Of a DNA stretch of 64,000 nt, positions 44,760 through 57,032 are shown in pieces (positions within the stretch are counted from its first letter, which is position 1; each line of letters begins with the position of its first letter). Origin of the DNA: Takakia lepidozioides. Taxonomy: Eukaryota > Streptophyta > Takakiopsida > Takakiales > Takakiaceae. The notes below the pieces were generated by a model. That model did not search any database. It saw only the letters and a program-made list of their open reading frames with translations, and was not told the DNA's origin. Location: contig CM060732.1 in the NCBI GenBank assembly GCA_030704615.1, positions 63,345,053 through 63,409,052 of the forward strand, written 5' to 3'. Made by a program: the position numbers and the translations under genes.

Positions 44760-46908
44760 TCAACGCTTCTTCCGCTTTTGAGGTCGCCCTTTGAAAGCTG
44801 CAACCGCCTCGGATGCGTTTCTCATTTCTGAGGCATGCACCCAAGATGCCTCCACATGATGATAGCCCTTCCATTTGACGAGATACTCCATTTCTCGGTT
44901 CTTGATCCTCCTCGACTTAAGTATTGCCTCCACCTCGTACTCAGGTTCATTTTCATGATCCAACAGCATAGGTGGGGGACGCAACACTTGATGCCGATTC
45001 GGACGCGCTTCATCTTTGTAGTAAGGCTTCAAAAGGGAGACATGGAATACTGGGTGCACCTTGCTATTTGCCGGCAGCTCCAATTCATACACATCCTCAT
45101 TCATAACCTTCCGAATGCGAAAGGGTCCTGCATACGGAGGTACGAACTTCGGACTTACTTCCGGAGGTAGTCGGAAATTCTTGATGTTCAACCAGACCTC
45201 CGTGCCTGCCTCACACTTCACTTCCCTCCGCTTCCGATTCGCCTGCCTTTCATACCGTTTCCTAGCTTTGGCAATGTTGTACTTTGCGAGCTTCAACAAA
45301 CGCTCGCGTTCTTCCAGTACCGCCGCTACTGCCGTTCCTCAACGTCCTGGGCGGCCCAACTTGTCGGCACCAGAGGTGCTTTTCCATAGACCAATACGAA
45401 AGGGGAAACTCCCGTTGCGGAGTGTTCTGTGTTATTATAACAGAACTCTGCCGCGTCTAAGTGTTCCACCCAGTCTGTTTGGTCTACCGACACGTAATTC
45501 CGCAAGATCTGCTTCACTACGGAATTCACTCTTTCTGTTTGGCCGTCGGTCGTAGGTCGGAAGGCGGTGCTCATCTTCAGCCTCGTCCCCATCTTCTTCC
45601 AAAGTACCCTCCAAAATTTACTCGTAAATTTTGGATCGCGGTCCGAGACAATATCCTTCGGGACTCCATGATGTTTTAAGACGTGGACGAAGTAAAGTCG
45701 CCCTGTCTCCTGCGCCGTTGCTGTCTCCTTGGTGGGGATGAAATGGCCCATTTTACTGAACCTATCCACCACCACCATGATTGCATTGAATCCTTTTGAC
45801 AGCGGCATAGCAGTCATGAAATCCATCGAGACGCTTTCCCAAGTCCCCTCTGGAATCGGCAAGGGTTGTAACAGCCCCGCTTGCTTTTTGTACTCGCTCC
45901 GGTTTTGTTGGCATGTGGTGCATGTCTTGACATACTCCTCTGCCTCCTCCCTCAGTTTGGGCCAGAAATACTCTTTCTTCAAGAGTGCCGCAGTGCGATT
46001 GGTTCCGCCGTGGCCCGCAAGCGGGCTATCATGGCATTCTCTCAAGAGGCTATCTCTGATCCCTCCCTTCGGCACGTAGAGATACTTTTGCTTATACCGG
46101 AGCAGTCCATTTTGCAAGTGGAACTGCGATTTAACCCCCATCCTCAAGTCCTGCATCACGGACTTCGCCAGCTCATCCTTCCGGCAGGCCTTCCGGATCT
46201 TCCTTTGGAGCGCCGTCTCGCCCTTGTACACCAACAAGAGCTGCTGCTTTCTACTTAGAGCATCGGCCACCACGTTGTCTCGTCCCGGTTTGTACTGGAT
46301 ATCCACGTCGAACACCGCCAAAGTATCTTGCCACCTAAGTTGATTTGGGGACAACTTGGGCTGCGTGGCAAAATACTTCACCGTGACATTGTCCGTGAAC
46401 ACCTTCACTGGGTTGGAACCACATAGTGGCGCCAAAGCTCAAGACAGTGCACCACCGCCTTCATCTCTTTCTCGTGCGTCGGCCACCGTCGCTCCACTTC
46501 ATTCAGTTTCTTACTTTCGTAAGCCACTGGACGTCCATCTTGCATCAGTACACCCCCAATCGCGAAGTCTGACGCATCTGTATGTATCTCGAACGGACGA
46601 TCGAACTCCGGGATTTTCAAGACTGGAGCTTCCGCCATCCGCTGCTTCAATTTAGCAAAAGCTTGACCGTAAAAGGTGTTCCATGCCCAGACTTTAGATT
46701 TACACAGAAGGTCTGACAGTGGCCCCGCAATCTTGGCGAAATTTCTCACATACTTCCGGTAATAGGAGGCGAGTCCTAGGAAGGATCGCACTCCCGGGAC
46801 CGAAGTCGGAGGCTCCCAGTTCAAAATTGCCCTCACCTTCCTGTCATCCATTCTGATCCTATCCTGTGTAATCACATGCCCCAGGAACTCCACTTTTGTG
46901 ACCTCGAA
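44760..46908 (-). pseudogene. RT C-half, RNase H, integrase and chromodomain (inverted)
   Basis: Minus strand from 46,908. The RT connection reads VEFLGHVITQDRIRMDD and FLGLASYYRKYVRNF. RNase H has HTDASDFAIGGVL, THEKEMKAVVHCLE and VFTDNVTVKYF. Integrase has the HHCC finger (HDSPLAGHGGTNRT, CTTCQQNRSEY) and the core with MDFMTAMP, VSDRDPKFTS and TDGQTERVNS, so all three acidic residues are present. The C-terminal chromodomain reads YEVEAILKSRRIKNREMEYL, then VKWKGYHHVEASW. Frameshifts are near 46,420 and 45,310. Integrase-plus-chromodomain marks a chromovirus; chromodomains target insertion to methylated-histone chromatin. Confidence 0.9.
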
Positions 46909-46909
46909 T

Positions 46910-46962
46910 CAAGCGAGTAACTATGACTTGAAGGGGAGCTTACCGAATTGAGGTGCGCGACA
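46910..46962 (+). repeat. 3' LTR end fragment
   Basis: Matches the last ~50 bp of the 5' LTR (GCGAGTAACTATGACTTGAA up to CGCGACA), followed by the AGGTG target duplication. Confidence 0.92.
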
Positions 46963-46967
46963 AGGTG

Positions 46968-47429
46968 GGTTAGACTAAAGAACCGCCCACCCGCAAGTGT
47001 GTCGCTAGTCTTGACAGAGGATCAGCGGTCAATGAAAGATCTCCTCCCACTAGGTCCTTGATAGATATTTGTCTTTGAAGAACTTTGGGGATAAGTCCCG
47101 GTGCAAATTCCAGCTGTAAGAGCTCTTGCAGAGTACTCATAATCTACCACATCTGCGATGATACAATGATAGGATTGAGATAGTGGTAGTCACCAGGAGC
47201 TAAATCTTTGATATGTATATTTTTACTTAGACTAAATTGTGATACATAGATGTATAGTGGATGTGTTGGTTAGTGTGTAGTGTCTTATAAATGTTATAAC
47301 GTAGAGTCAAGTATGCATTGCCAGATATATGTAGAACATTGTATGAACTGCCATTGGACAAAACCGGAGTCAATGGTCAACTAGTTTTTGAAATTCAAAT
47401 TTCAAATTTAAATTCAAAATTTTCCACCT
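46968..47429. other. No gene recognised
   Basis: Ordinary AT-rich sequence; no ORF with recognisable motifs. Confidence 0.4.
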
Positions 47430-47735
47430 AAATTCCCCTAAATTGCGACGTCGCAAAAAATGATTTTTATTTTTATTTTTCACGACGCCCGGACATCGCA
47501 AGTCGCGCCGGCGCCGCGAGTTGCAGGTCGTGGGCGGGGGGTCCCGGGGGTTTAGCGATTCCCCGAGGTCACTAATTAGCGACGTTGCGGGAGCGACGTC
47601 GTTGCGACTTCTCAACGTCGCAAAACGCCCACGGCGCGTCCCGGACCGCGTAGAGTATCTCCGTCACAAATCACGACAGTTTGAGGTCGCTGGGGCATCG
47701 CAAACCCCCCCCCCCCCCCCAAATGCAGTAGTGTA
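47430..47735 (-). mobile_element. CACTA-type transposon end
   Basis: GC-rich subterminal sequence has repeated GCGACGT/ACGTCGC words (47,445-47,630). It is followed by a C tract and AAATGCAGTAGTG (to 47,735), whose reverse complement is CACTACTGCATTT. CACTA termini with subterminal repeats define the EnSpm/CACTA superfamily. No transposase is seen to the left, so this may be a deleted or broken element. Confidence 0.65.
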
Positions 47736-49169
47736 CATTTATGGTATGCAATGGTGCCATGTGAAGTGGTGTCGTGTTCAAATTTTTTCACGGTGTGTAT
47801 GTTTTATGTTTTGAGCAAATCCATGGAATGGATGAATAAGTTCCTTGTTAATGAATCAGGTGGCCATGGAGGAGGATGTAAATAAAAAGGTGAGCATGCA
47901 TAGCAAAAAAGATGAAAACAAGACGTTTATAATAAAAACTTGGACAGAAAGACACGTGTCGAACAGTTTGGGATTTTTTTTGTTTTCCCCCCTTAATACA
48001 ATGAACGGATCATCAATGCATTCTTGGTTATCACGACATCTCTTTTGTAATACCCTAGTGGAACGGCATATTAGGTACAATTTAAATTAAAAAAAAATGC
48101 CTAAGCAATTCTGTGATTTTTCAATATTTATGCCTAAAAAGCTGGAAAAATAACATGGAAGTGCCTAATTCAATGAAATTATCTAAACATATAATTTCTA
48201 TTGAAAGCCAAAAAATAAAATATTCGTAAATATTCAAAAAATATAGGCCAATTCCCTAGGTCGATACAACCTCCATATGACCTTCCAATGAGTCTCGAAC
48301 ATCCTGCAGATGTCCATCATTGAATTCTTGATCACCATTCAAGTTAGGTATATTTGAGTCTTCGATGTGCAAATTTCCAAGGTAACGACTCATGCTCTCC
48401 ACCACCTCAACATGAAGTCTGGTATCTCTGAAAGCTGCGCCTGACCTAGGCTTGGCCCAGGCTCAATTCCTCCAATGTTAGCCATCTCCACATCTGCGTC
48501 CATACCCGTGTATTTGCTCTCTGACGCCATCTCCATTACAAAAGAGAGAGCACTGTTGCGAAGGACAAGACTTGTCCTAGGGTTTGTCTTGGGAAAGAAG
48601 AGGGAGGGGATGAAAGGAGAGAGTTCCAAGTGATGAAAGGTGCCTAAACATGAGAAATCATGGATGATATGTGCGTAATCTATATAAATTCTTTTTGAAA
48701 GTGCCTAAAGACAATATTCCAGATTTAATCATTATTAGGCACTAAAGTGCCTAATACGGGTACAAGGTCGAACTTATGTGGGGCTAGTATGTAATAGTCA
48801 TCTCATTATGACAAGGTTGCCACTGCATGCATGCAGTCGCCAATTGCACCCTACGTGCACATGGTCATGTGGGCCCAACACATTGCAATAGCCATGTTCT
48901 TTAGGACATCTCATTAGGCGTCAAATTTTTTTTTTTGGAATAACTTGGGGTACATATATGGAACTACTTACTTCACATATTTACTTCACAATCTTCAAAA
49001 CATCGCTCCATAGCCATACGAGTTTAACTGAAACAGAGGACAATGTGTCGGAAAGGTAATTTTGAGTACAAAAATAAGTGTCGTAGATAGTATAGCATAA
49101 TAACCATGAAGACCTCGTCCTAGAATCATCTAACTCTCTATAAGAACAGATATATCTGCAAGATGCCAC
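47736..49169. other. Sequence between two CACTA ends; weak ORFs only
   Basis: AT-rich. A minus-strand ORF at 48,390-48,629 encodes MASESKYTGMDADVEMANIG and could be a first exon of a transposon gene, but I cannot assign it. Nothing else is supported. Confidence 0.3.
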
Positions 49170-49308
49170 AACATCGCCCGAGCGCCAGCGTTGCGACGCC
49201 CTGACGTCACAAGCCCAGGCGGAGACCCTGCGCGACGTTGTAGTCGCACTGGGGGTCGGCGCGGGGGTGGCTATGTGCGTCGCTAACCCCCCCTAAATGC
49301 AGTAGTGG
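49170..49308 (-). mobile_element. Second CACTA-type end, same family
   Basis: GCGACG words again precede CCCCCCCTAAATGCAGTAGTG. The last 12 bases match the end at 47,735. The two ends lie 1,573 bp apart in the same orientation, so 47,736-49,308 may be one short element lacking a recognised left terminus, or two stacked insertions. Confidence 0.6.
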
Positions 49309-49826
49309 TACTTCACCACATTTGAGTTTTGTTATGAACGCTTTAATGTAACAAATGTTATATTATATTTGCCACATTATTTCATTTATGAATTTGAACT
49401 ATGTATGCATATCTTGTCACGTTTTAATTATGCCACATAAACACCTCAATTCATATGGTTATTTTAGGGTTTATTTGAATTCAATTTGAAGGAATGACGT
49501 TTGATAAAATTCATCCAACAATAAAACTTAAATTATTTGGTCCAACAACCAACTTCGCCTACGCCGCAGATACGCCACAAATGTCGCATGTGAACACGTT
49601 TCAATTTTGAGTACATATACATTCCCAATACCTTTCGTGGGAACAATCATGATACAAGGTTAGGGTCAACTCACCAAACTGTGCGTAGTCCCTACCCTTA
49701 AAGAAAGGGCATGGCCAACAAAATAACTTATTTGTCAATACTCTTGAACATGTGATACTCTAGCTACATATCTTTCTCTATGACATAAGTTTTTTTAAAT
49801 CGATGTCATTACGTCCTCATCCATTC

Positions 49827-50210
49827 TTCTAAAAACACTTTAATGTTCGACAATCACCTTGAACACTAGGATAAGACATACGGGGAACTAAGATCTCAAC
49901 ATCATCTGTAATTTCATTCAGAGAGGCACTAACATTGGGAAGGACATCCTATTGTTCTAAAAACACTTGAATGTTCGACAATCATCTTGAACACTAGAAT
50001 AAGACATACGGGGAACTAAGATCTCAACATCATCTGTAATTTCTTTCATAGATGCACTAACATCGGGAAGGACATCTAGTGTTCTAAAAAACCTTGAATG
50101 TTCCACAATCATCTTGAACACTAGAATAAGACATAGGGGGAACCTAAGATCTCAACATCATGTGTAATTCTTACATAGATGCACTAACATTGGGAATGAC
50201 CATCCCACAT
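49827..50210. repeat. 127-bp tandem repeat, three units
   Basis: TTCTAAAAAC-type unit starts at 49,827, 49,955 and 50,082. Each contains GAACACTAG, ATAAGACATA, GATCTCAACATCAT and GATGCACTAACAT-like words. Flanks 49,309-49,826 and 50,211-50,929 are AT-rich with no gene. Confidence 0.85.
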
Positions 50211-51133
50211 TTCATCCTAGTAGACACATAAAGATTATTCAGATCAGATTCTGTGCCTTGTAGTGCACATATCATTCATGAGCACTCATCATTTGGACGA
50301 TACCTGCATTGTCAAGCTATTAAAGTATATGTAACAATGGTCCTCAAGTTAGGTACGGTTGCTCCCAACTAGGTAGCTACTTCCTTGTACATCCAACACA
50401 TCCAAATGATACTACATTTCATTAAATAGAAGGAAGGAGTTCTAACAAATAACATTTATGTTTATAAAATACAGTGAAGTAGGCAAAAAAAAAGATATAA
50501 CATACAACCATAAAAAAGAGGTAATAACTATCCAAGTTTGGCACTTACTTTATCTGTAAGTGTTCAACTCGTATATCTTAATGAAATATTGTTTCTATGA
50601 ACTTTTATATGGTATTGTACATGGTATAATGGCTAGCACAAGTGGGATTTAGGAACAAGGTGTTATCGGTCTGATCATCTATATATGTTGCATTTTTGGG
50701 GGTATGTCGAAGTCTATTACTTGTCCTTAAGTACATGTCATTCTTATACATATTCTTCTAAACTCAACTATCTTTTGCATGTAAAACATCGTCATAAAAT
50801 ATATCTGAAAACTATTTGCGGATAATTGATGTAGATATTTTCTTAGACATTTGTTTGATTTTAATAAGTAGACAATGATATTGATAATATTATCTAATTC
50901 TATCATTTTATATCTGGTGGACCATTAGCTCATTCTAGCAAAACGATTACTTTTGAAACATGTTTATAAAAAGTAAGCGTGATCATCTGCACTTTACCTA
51001 TTAGAACTAGAGCCACCTGACGTCTAAACAGAAAGCGAAAATTGTGAGGACGAGGGTGGCGAGGCCAACGATTGGCGAACGGCAGTGGAGGCAAACTACA
51101 GAGGAAGGCAGGAGACAGACACCCCAATATTAC

Positions 51134-51262
51134 CTTGCACTGCTCGGGAGTGCAGTGCTGCTCCTCAAGCGTCCACTCCCTTATAACCTCCGCGGCAGCT
51201 GCAAGCTCGGGTGGGGGCGACGGTGGCTCAGGCACAGGAGCGTCCTTCCTCTTTGGTGCCAT
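51134..51262 (-). CDS. Possible first exon of an unknown gene
   Basis: ATG at 51,262 opens MAPKRKDAPVPEPPSPPPEL, then AAAAEVIREWTLEEQHCTPE. A GTAATA donor follows at 51,133. The Lys-rich start could be a nuclear signal. I find no following exon downstream on the minus strand, so the gene is truncated, or this is a captured fragment. Confidence 0.3.
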
Positions 51263-53104
51263 ACGAATCCCTGAGACCGACAGAGATCACAGGAAATGAA
51301 TGCAAGCCCTCACGATGAATCAATGCAGATGGCCCATCTTCCCCAAGCACAAGAAAGAAGGATGTACCTCGGCGAATTTCGCAAACTTTCCAAAACCAGC
51401 TGCAAAATGAAACCCCAACACACCACACTCCCCTGCAACCATCCCCTACCACACAAAACACAGAGCCCAAATACATAAAAGCATTTCACAAAACGACATG
51501 CAAGAAAAAATGACAACTTGCATTATAATGAAAATTCGGCAGGGCAGAATCTAAACGCCAAACACTCAGCCCTAACAGCTGCGTCAATGCAATTACACCC
51601 CGAGCTGTAATGTCTAGAACACACAGCAGGAAACGGAACAGCTCCCGCCGCTTCGAGCTTGGGAGATGTAAGTCGCCATGACCTGAAAATGAAGCCCAAA
51701 AATACACCCCCTTACGAAGTGAATGCGGGCGATCCACGGAAGATCAAGCAAAACATGCACACAAAAGCGCCAAGGAAATGCGAGAGGGGCCACGATTTGC
51801 AAGCTCCAGGAACCCAGACTCTGTGCGCGCAAAGAGAGAGCCCGTTCCATGCTGCCGCCACCCATCACTGGCCACAGGGTGGAATCCCATGTCCGCACGG
51901 GCGGACATTCCAACCTTGCATGCACCCGATCGCTGGCATTGGGCCACCGACGCCCATTTTGCCTACCATGTGGCTAGGTCAAAGCCCGTGGAGGGCTAGA
52001 AACCATTGGATTTTGGGTGCTCATCATCACTTCAAAAAATTCCTGGCGGCGCAAGATTTGTCCAATTATGGTGCAATAAATTCTGTCCGGCGCAGAATCT
52101 CAAGGGCTATAACTTTTGTTTAGGGCCCATCTTCATCCAAATTCATCCAAGGGGCCCACCGACGGTCGAAATATCCAATCGACCCGAATCAGGTCGACTC
52201 GTCCATTAGGGGTGAATCGTGGCAAGGACCCCTCGGTGTCCTATCATGGGCCTAAGTTCCATTGTGCCAAAGGCCTATGGGCGACTTAAGGCAAATTTGA
52301 CCTAGACTAGTTTCCCTCTTGATTTGTTCAATGTGATGGATTTCCCTCTCATTGTTAGCTCTCCACCATTGGGTTAGTTATTTTCTGCTGCTAGTTGGCA
52401 TTGGCCTGTCGGTGCAGACTACAATTGGTTTTGGTTTTGCGGATTTTTCTTTTCTTTATGTGGATTCCCATCATTGGTTTTTCCCCTCCTTGTTTAAAAT
52501 CCCCCCCCCCCCCCAAATATCTTGCTTCCTTTTCCGCCCTTACCCATAAAAAGAATGTTAAGAGTATCATAGTACAGTATATCAAATAATTACCAGTCTT
52601 TTAAATCTGTGTAAATATACGGAAGGATCAATTTCCAAAATTCCTCCATCCTCAAAGTGGAAAAGTATATTATCCAAATTATAGACACGGTCATCGCTGT
52701 GTCAAATTGAGATGTTAGTATTATTTTTTGTTTTTTGTTTTTTAAAAAGGAAAACAGGAGACAGTGGCCCTGTAACAAAAAAAAATATTTGGAACTTTAC
52801 AGTATAGATGATATTATACATAAGAATTCCAATTACAATTAGCTTTTTATATGCAATATTTATTTGCATGTAAATAAGATCATGAGTGGAAAACCAAAAA
52901 AATAACAATAAAATAATGACACCTCCCCAAGGAAGCGTAAATTATCGTGTCTAGTGACCCTGAAGGCCCATTTGATCCTGAAGGGCTACTGCCTTCTGGC
53001 AGCGGGTCCAGGTTGGACAAGTGGAAAACCTTCATCGAAGATCATTTAAAAAAAAACCCAAATTAAAATAGAAATAAGGAAAAACAAATCATTAACTTAC
53101 TATG
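51263..53104. other. No supported gene
   Basis: Overlapping short ORFs on both strands at 51.5-52.1 kb have no motifs. A C tract at 52,501-52,515 is followed by AAAT, like the CACTA ends but without GCAGTAGTG. The rest is AT-rich. Confidence 0.35.
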
Positions 53105-55081
53105 TAGAAGCCCAACAGAGAGGAATTTTGTTTTTTGTTGCGCTGACTTCAATTAATGATAGTGATTTTGCGTCTTGTCGCACCTGTTCCCAAAACATTA
53201 TTGGAAATTATTCATTGTTTGAATGTTATTAGATCATTGTTATTATAATATATATTGTACCTCACTGAAAGCACTTATATGTGTGCCCTAACCACTTAAC
53301 CGCTTCTACTACGTCTTGTAAGTTTTGAGAAAATATGTACCAAAGAAATCAACATATCATATGTCTGTTGATAAAACTTTCCAAACATGGTGCCGGTATC
53401 AAATAAAGTAAGTTTGTAATTGCCGGGTAAATTTATGAATTTTTTTCCATATTGTATACATGAGATTTGTGCTACGTGATAATTTGCGATACTGCACAGA
53501 CATTTAGCTTACAGATTAATGTATCTTTTTTAAACTTGGGATTATCATCAATCAGTATTGAGCAAAAGAAAAAATGTATATATCGTATAGAGAAAACACA
53601 ATGGAGAAAATTTAAACAGGCTACAAAGTACTAAAGAAATACTAAGTAATTTTCTTTTAAATGCTCTGAACTTTTATAATAAGTACTTAACAACAAATGA
53701 TTTCACTTATCATAGTTCTTACTCTGAAACTTCAGGTGTATGGAATAGATTGGTCCAAACTACTTGTTCTCTTCTTGTAATAATATGATTTCCAATAAAT
53801 AAATAACCTGATTGATCAGATGGTTCATTATAGCCGACTCGGAAGCAATGCCCTAGTATATTCTTTCCAATGATACCAGACATTTTTAATTGTCCCGGTA
53901 GTGCAAAGTTGGATCCACTTAAGCCAAACATTCCATCTGTTTCAATCATGTCAGAGTCATCTTGATTGACAGCCGGATTTTGTTGAAGCCCACATCTGTC
54001 AATGTGAGTAATTAATTAATTAATTAATTACTCAAAAGTGTTTGTATACATATTATTTAATCTAACTTAAGATTATTACTATAATTCGTAACTGAAAGGA
54101 AAAGACATTCATTAGGCTTGGATCTTGTAAGATGAGAATACAATGTCCTAACAATATGACAATTGTATACATGATATGCAGTATTTACCCCAGATAAATA
54201 CGAGGGGACAAAGTTTTTATGCTAGCAGCTACATGATCAATAACGTCTACGGTAATAGTATCTTGCATCACATAGCCGAAAGAAGTGTAACCATCCACAT
54301 AATGAGCTCCATATCCACAGGAGTAAGACGAATTCGCATGACAGTCAAAATGATCTGATTTTGAGTTAACTTCCCCTTGTATTCTTTGACAATTTGAGTC
54401 ACTTCGACAATTCACCAGATTAGATAAAGTTGGTTCATACAATTCATTTGGTCCCTATAAGTAAAAAAAATTTATATGTTACATAAAATAAACATATTAT
54501 CATTAAAACTATGTAATGTTATTTTAATAAACCCACTATTATCCATATCTGGGGTACTAAAACAAAAACCTATTTGTATTCTTTGATATACTCTTAAGAT
54601 ATTCTTGACATGCATAATCATATGTAGACATACTTTATCACAAGTGTCCCCCACGTCGGTCCGAGTCGGTCCATTGCCAGCAACATCTTATCCACGTAAA
54701 AGTACTCCCGGTATCTACTAATACATGATATATCTTCCCATGAATTGTCACTTTGGCATAGTATGCTGTTTTTGGTATTCCATAGATGCTCATGCTGGTG
54801 GCCACATCGTTAATACTTCTCAACATTCTATGTTGAGTTTTGCTTTTATCCACAAGTGGGTTTGAAATTTGGATCGACTCACTGCTAGGATAACTACTAT
54901 ATAATGGAAAAATAATAAAAGCTCCATTGTCATATGAGTTCGGCAATGGCAAGACTAGTCTTATGTTTAGTTGCCACAATAAAATAATTATTATGCATAA
55001 TAATACAATTGTTGTTTGCACCAATCGCAGCTTTGTCCAAGCTATACAAGTGTTACGTTGTAACTTAGGCATGATTGTCAT
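53105..55081 (-). CDS. Pepsin-family (A1) aspartic protease, multi-exon, probably disabled
   Basis: Exons: 55,081-54,634; 54,454-54,189; 53,995-53,724; about 53,470-53,280; about 53,185-53,105. Exon 1 has an N-terminal membrane segment (TIVLLCIIIILLW) and active site VLVDTGSTFTWIRC. Exon 2 begins GPNELYEPTLSN and has CGYGAHYVDGYTSFGYVMQD, the flap-tyrosine area. Exon 3 has GMFGLSGSNFALPGQL and HCFRVGY. Exon 4 has the second active site LTLFDTGTMFGKF. Exon 5 has KIPLCWAST. The exon 1-2 and 2-3 junctions keep phase. A 10-bp tandem duplication (CTCGGACCGA) near 54,665 shifts exon 1 into a stop. The C-terminus is not found with confidence. The family is secreted or vacuolar plant proteases of the nepenthesin/ASPG type. 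Confidence 0.72.
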
Positions 55082-56339
55082 CCTCTAGTACAATTCCACA
55101 ATAAAGTATTAGAGTGAGTTGATTTGTTTTGGTATTAAAACAAACATATAATGCAAGTTACTGCTTTAAATTATAAAAAAATAAATTTATGATACTTCAC
55201 ATTAGTGACTCGTTTGTAAAACGGATCTAGTGTGAATACCACCTATCATCATCACTACTAAATAAATATCAAATCTGGTTAATGTGAGTTCAACTGAATC
55301 TAACTATTGAAGTATAATCTTTACAAACTGGGGTACAGATATATTGATTTTCTGATGTATTATCCACACATTTGATTTATTTGTACACACTGAAAATAAA
55401 TAATTAGTGCAACAGTTTATCACAATTATTGTTCCCATGAAATCCACTGAGTTTTAATGAAATATTAGAAACCCAAGTTGATCTCACTATTTGAGTTCTA
55501 TTATTGAAAAAAAATATTGAATTGCACACCGGGTAATTTGGACGTGGAAACTTCCTCCAACGAGCGGCAGCCTGTTGCGTGGATATTACACCCCCCTCCA
55601 TTTGAAGCTAAAATTACACAAAGTTATACATTTATGCGCACAGTGTAGAAACCTTGTTTGATTATTTTCATGGCAAATTAGCCCTCCAGGAAGAAGAATC
55701 CAATTGACTAATCAGTCAAATCAAAACTATGATGGGCATTCCAACATTTACACAACTGAAATGTGGTCAGTAGAATGTCACATATGTGGATGCAAGAGGT
55801 AGAGTTCAAACTTCACCCTCCAAAATGTGGATGACAATTGGGTGTTTTTAATGCTCGCGACGGCCAAAACGGGTGCCACGTCATCGTAGTCCGCCACATC
55901 ATCGTCGTCTTTGTTGTTTTAAACAACTTCTTGTACTTGACAACTAGCTGGTGTGGGACAGGGTCTTCAATAGAGAATGCAACAGGTTTTGAGTTGATAT
56001 CTCCCACTTTGAGACCTACTTTGAGATGATCTGGTCTCTGCTGTGAGAACCCACAGTTTTGTTTTTGATGTTTGAGACTGATCACCGGGAACTTATCATG
56101 ATAAGTTTGGGACTTATCATGCCTTCCCTGGGGCCGCCGCCATCCCTGGCTTCTATGGAGTTCACAATTCAGTGCTTTAATCCCAAAGGGGTCGAATGGC
56201 CTCCCCTACGTGCAGGATGGCAAGTGCTCCATACGCCAGCATCTCGTGACTGTCATCCAGGATTTTCCAGGCCTTTAGGTCAGGTTTCAAGTATTCATGA
56301 ATTTGCAGCCAGTTGACTCTTTTATTTCATCTTTCAATC
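55082..56339. other. Upstream of the protease; weak ORF fragments
   Basis: Minus-strand ORFs at 55,404-55,601 and 55,813-56,085 (VGLKVGDINSKPVAFSIEDP) could be exon fragments but match nothing I recognise. The remainder is AT-rich and may hold the protease promoter. Confidence 0.3.
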
Positions 56340-56824
56340 ATTTAGTACGAGTTGTCATCCCTGGGGAAGGCGGTGGAATTGCAGTAGATATCATTCAGGG
56401 CAGTGCCCTCTTGAACAGATATGTCAAATGGGGGAGTATTTGAGGTCTCAGGGAGTATGATGATTGCAGGATATGCCCAGCATAGATGGGGTAGGATTGC
56501 CTTGGAGTGCAGGAAGGGGTTTAACCCAACTGGCCGCTCCGCAATGCATTTCCCCTGGAAAAGGGCAACGAGGTCTATGCTGAATGTAGCCATTTTGGCT
56601 TAGTGGATGAAGGCAAACAGTACTTCGAATCCATGAGTGAGGATCATGGCCTGAAGTGCTCTATTCTCAAATGGGATCGACAGGATGCTGCAACTTATGT
56701 GTTGCTGTCAAATATCTATAGCGCTGCATCCATGCACCAACCGACAGCTCCAGCAATCTTTCAGCGTCATAGGCTTGGGGTTCCAAACAAGAGAGATGAC
56801 CGGTTCACCGACACTTGTCCTTAG
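56340..56824 (+). pseudogene. PPR remnant with E-domain
   Basis: A decayed PPR motif (LLNRYVKWGSI, then MIAGYAQHRWGRIALE) is followed near 56,610 by MDEGKQYFESMSEDHGLK and, after a deletion, DAATYVLLSNIYSAASM. The last two are hallmarks of the E region after the PPR tract of PLS proteins. Several motifs expected between them are missing, with stops and frame changes. Confidence 0.65.
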
Positions 56825-57032
56825 TGGAGTCACGGATGGATAAATGGTGGATGAACAGGGGATGAATAGGAGATGAATTATGCAGTATTTTATCCACTGA
56901 TATAGTCAAGCCTTTATGGGGGTTTGAAACCTAAGACTTAGAGGTTGGGATCAATTATTAAGGACCTAGGGGGGATTTTTGGACCCCTAGAGTGACTCTC
57001 CTATGGTTTCCTCATGTCATGGGGGGGTTATT

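Larger units (their letters stand above)
40000..46967. mobile_element. Chromodomain Ty3/gypsy element with internal 3.7-kb inversion
   Basis: The 5-bp duplication AGGTG flanks the element (40,000-40,004 and 46,963-46,967). The element starts TGTCGCG at 40,005 and ends CGCGACA at 46,962, perfect 7-bp inverted ends. Gag, protease and the first half of RT read on plus. From 43,177 to 46,909 everything is inverted: LTR, 3' region, chromodomain, integrase, RNase H and second half of RT. A 3' LTR end then completes the element in the original orientation. RT sequence rejoins in register when the segment is flipped, so the inversion happened inside a full-length insertion. Confidence 0.92.
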
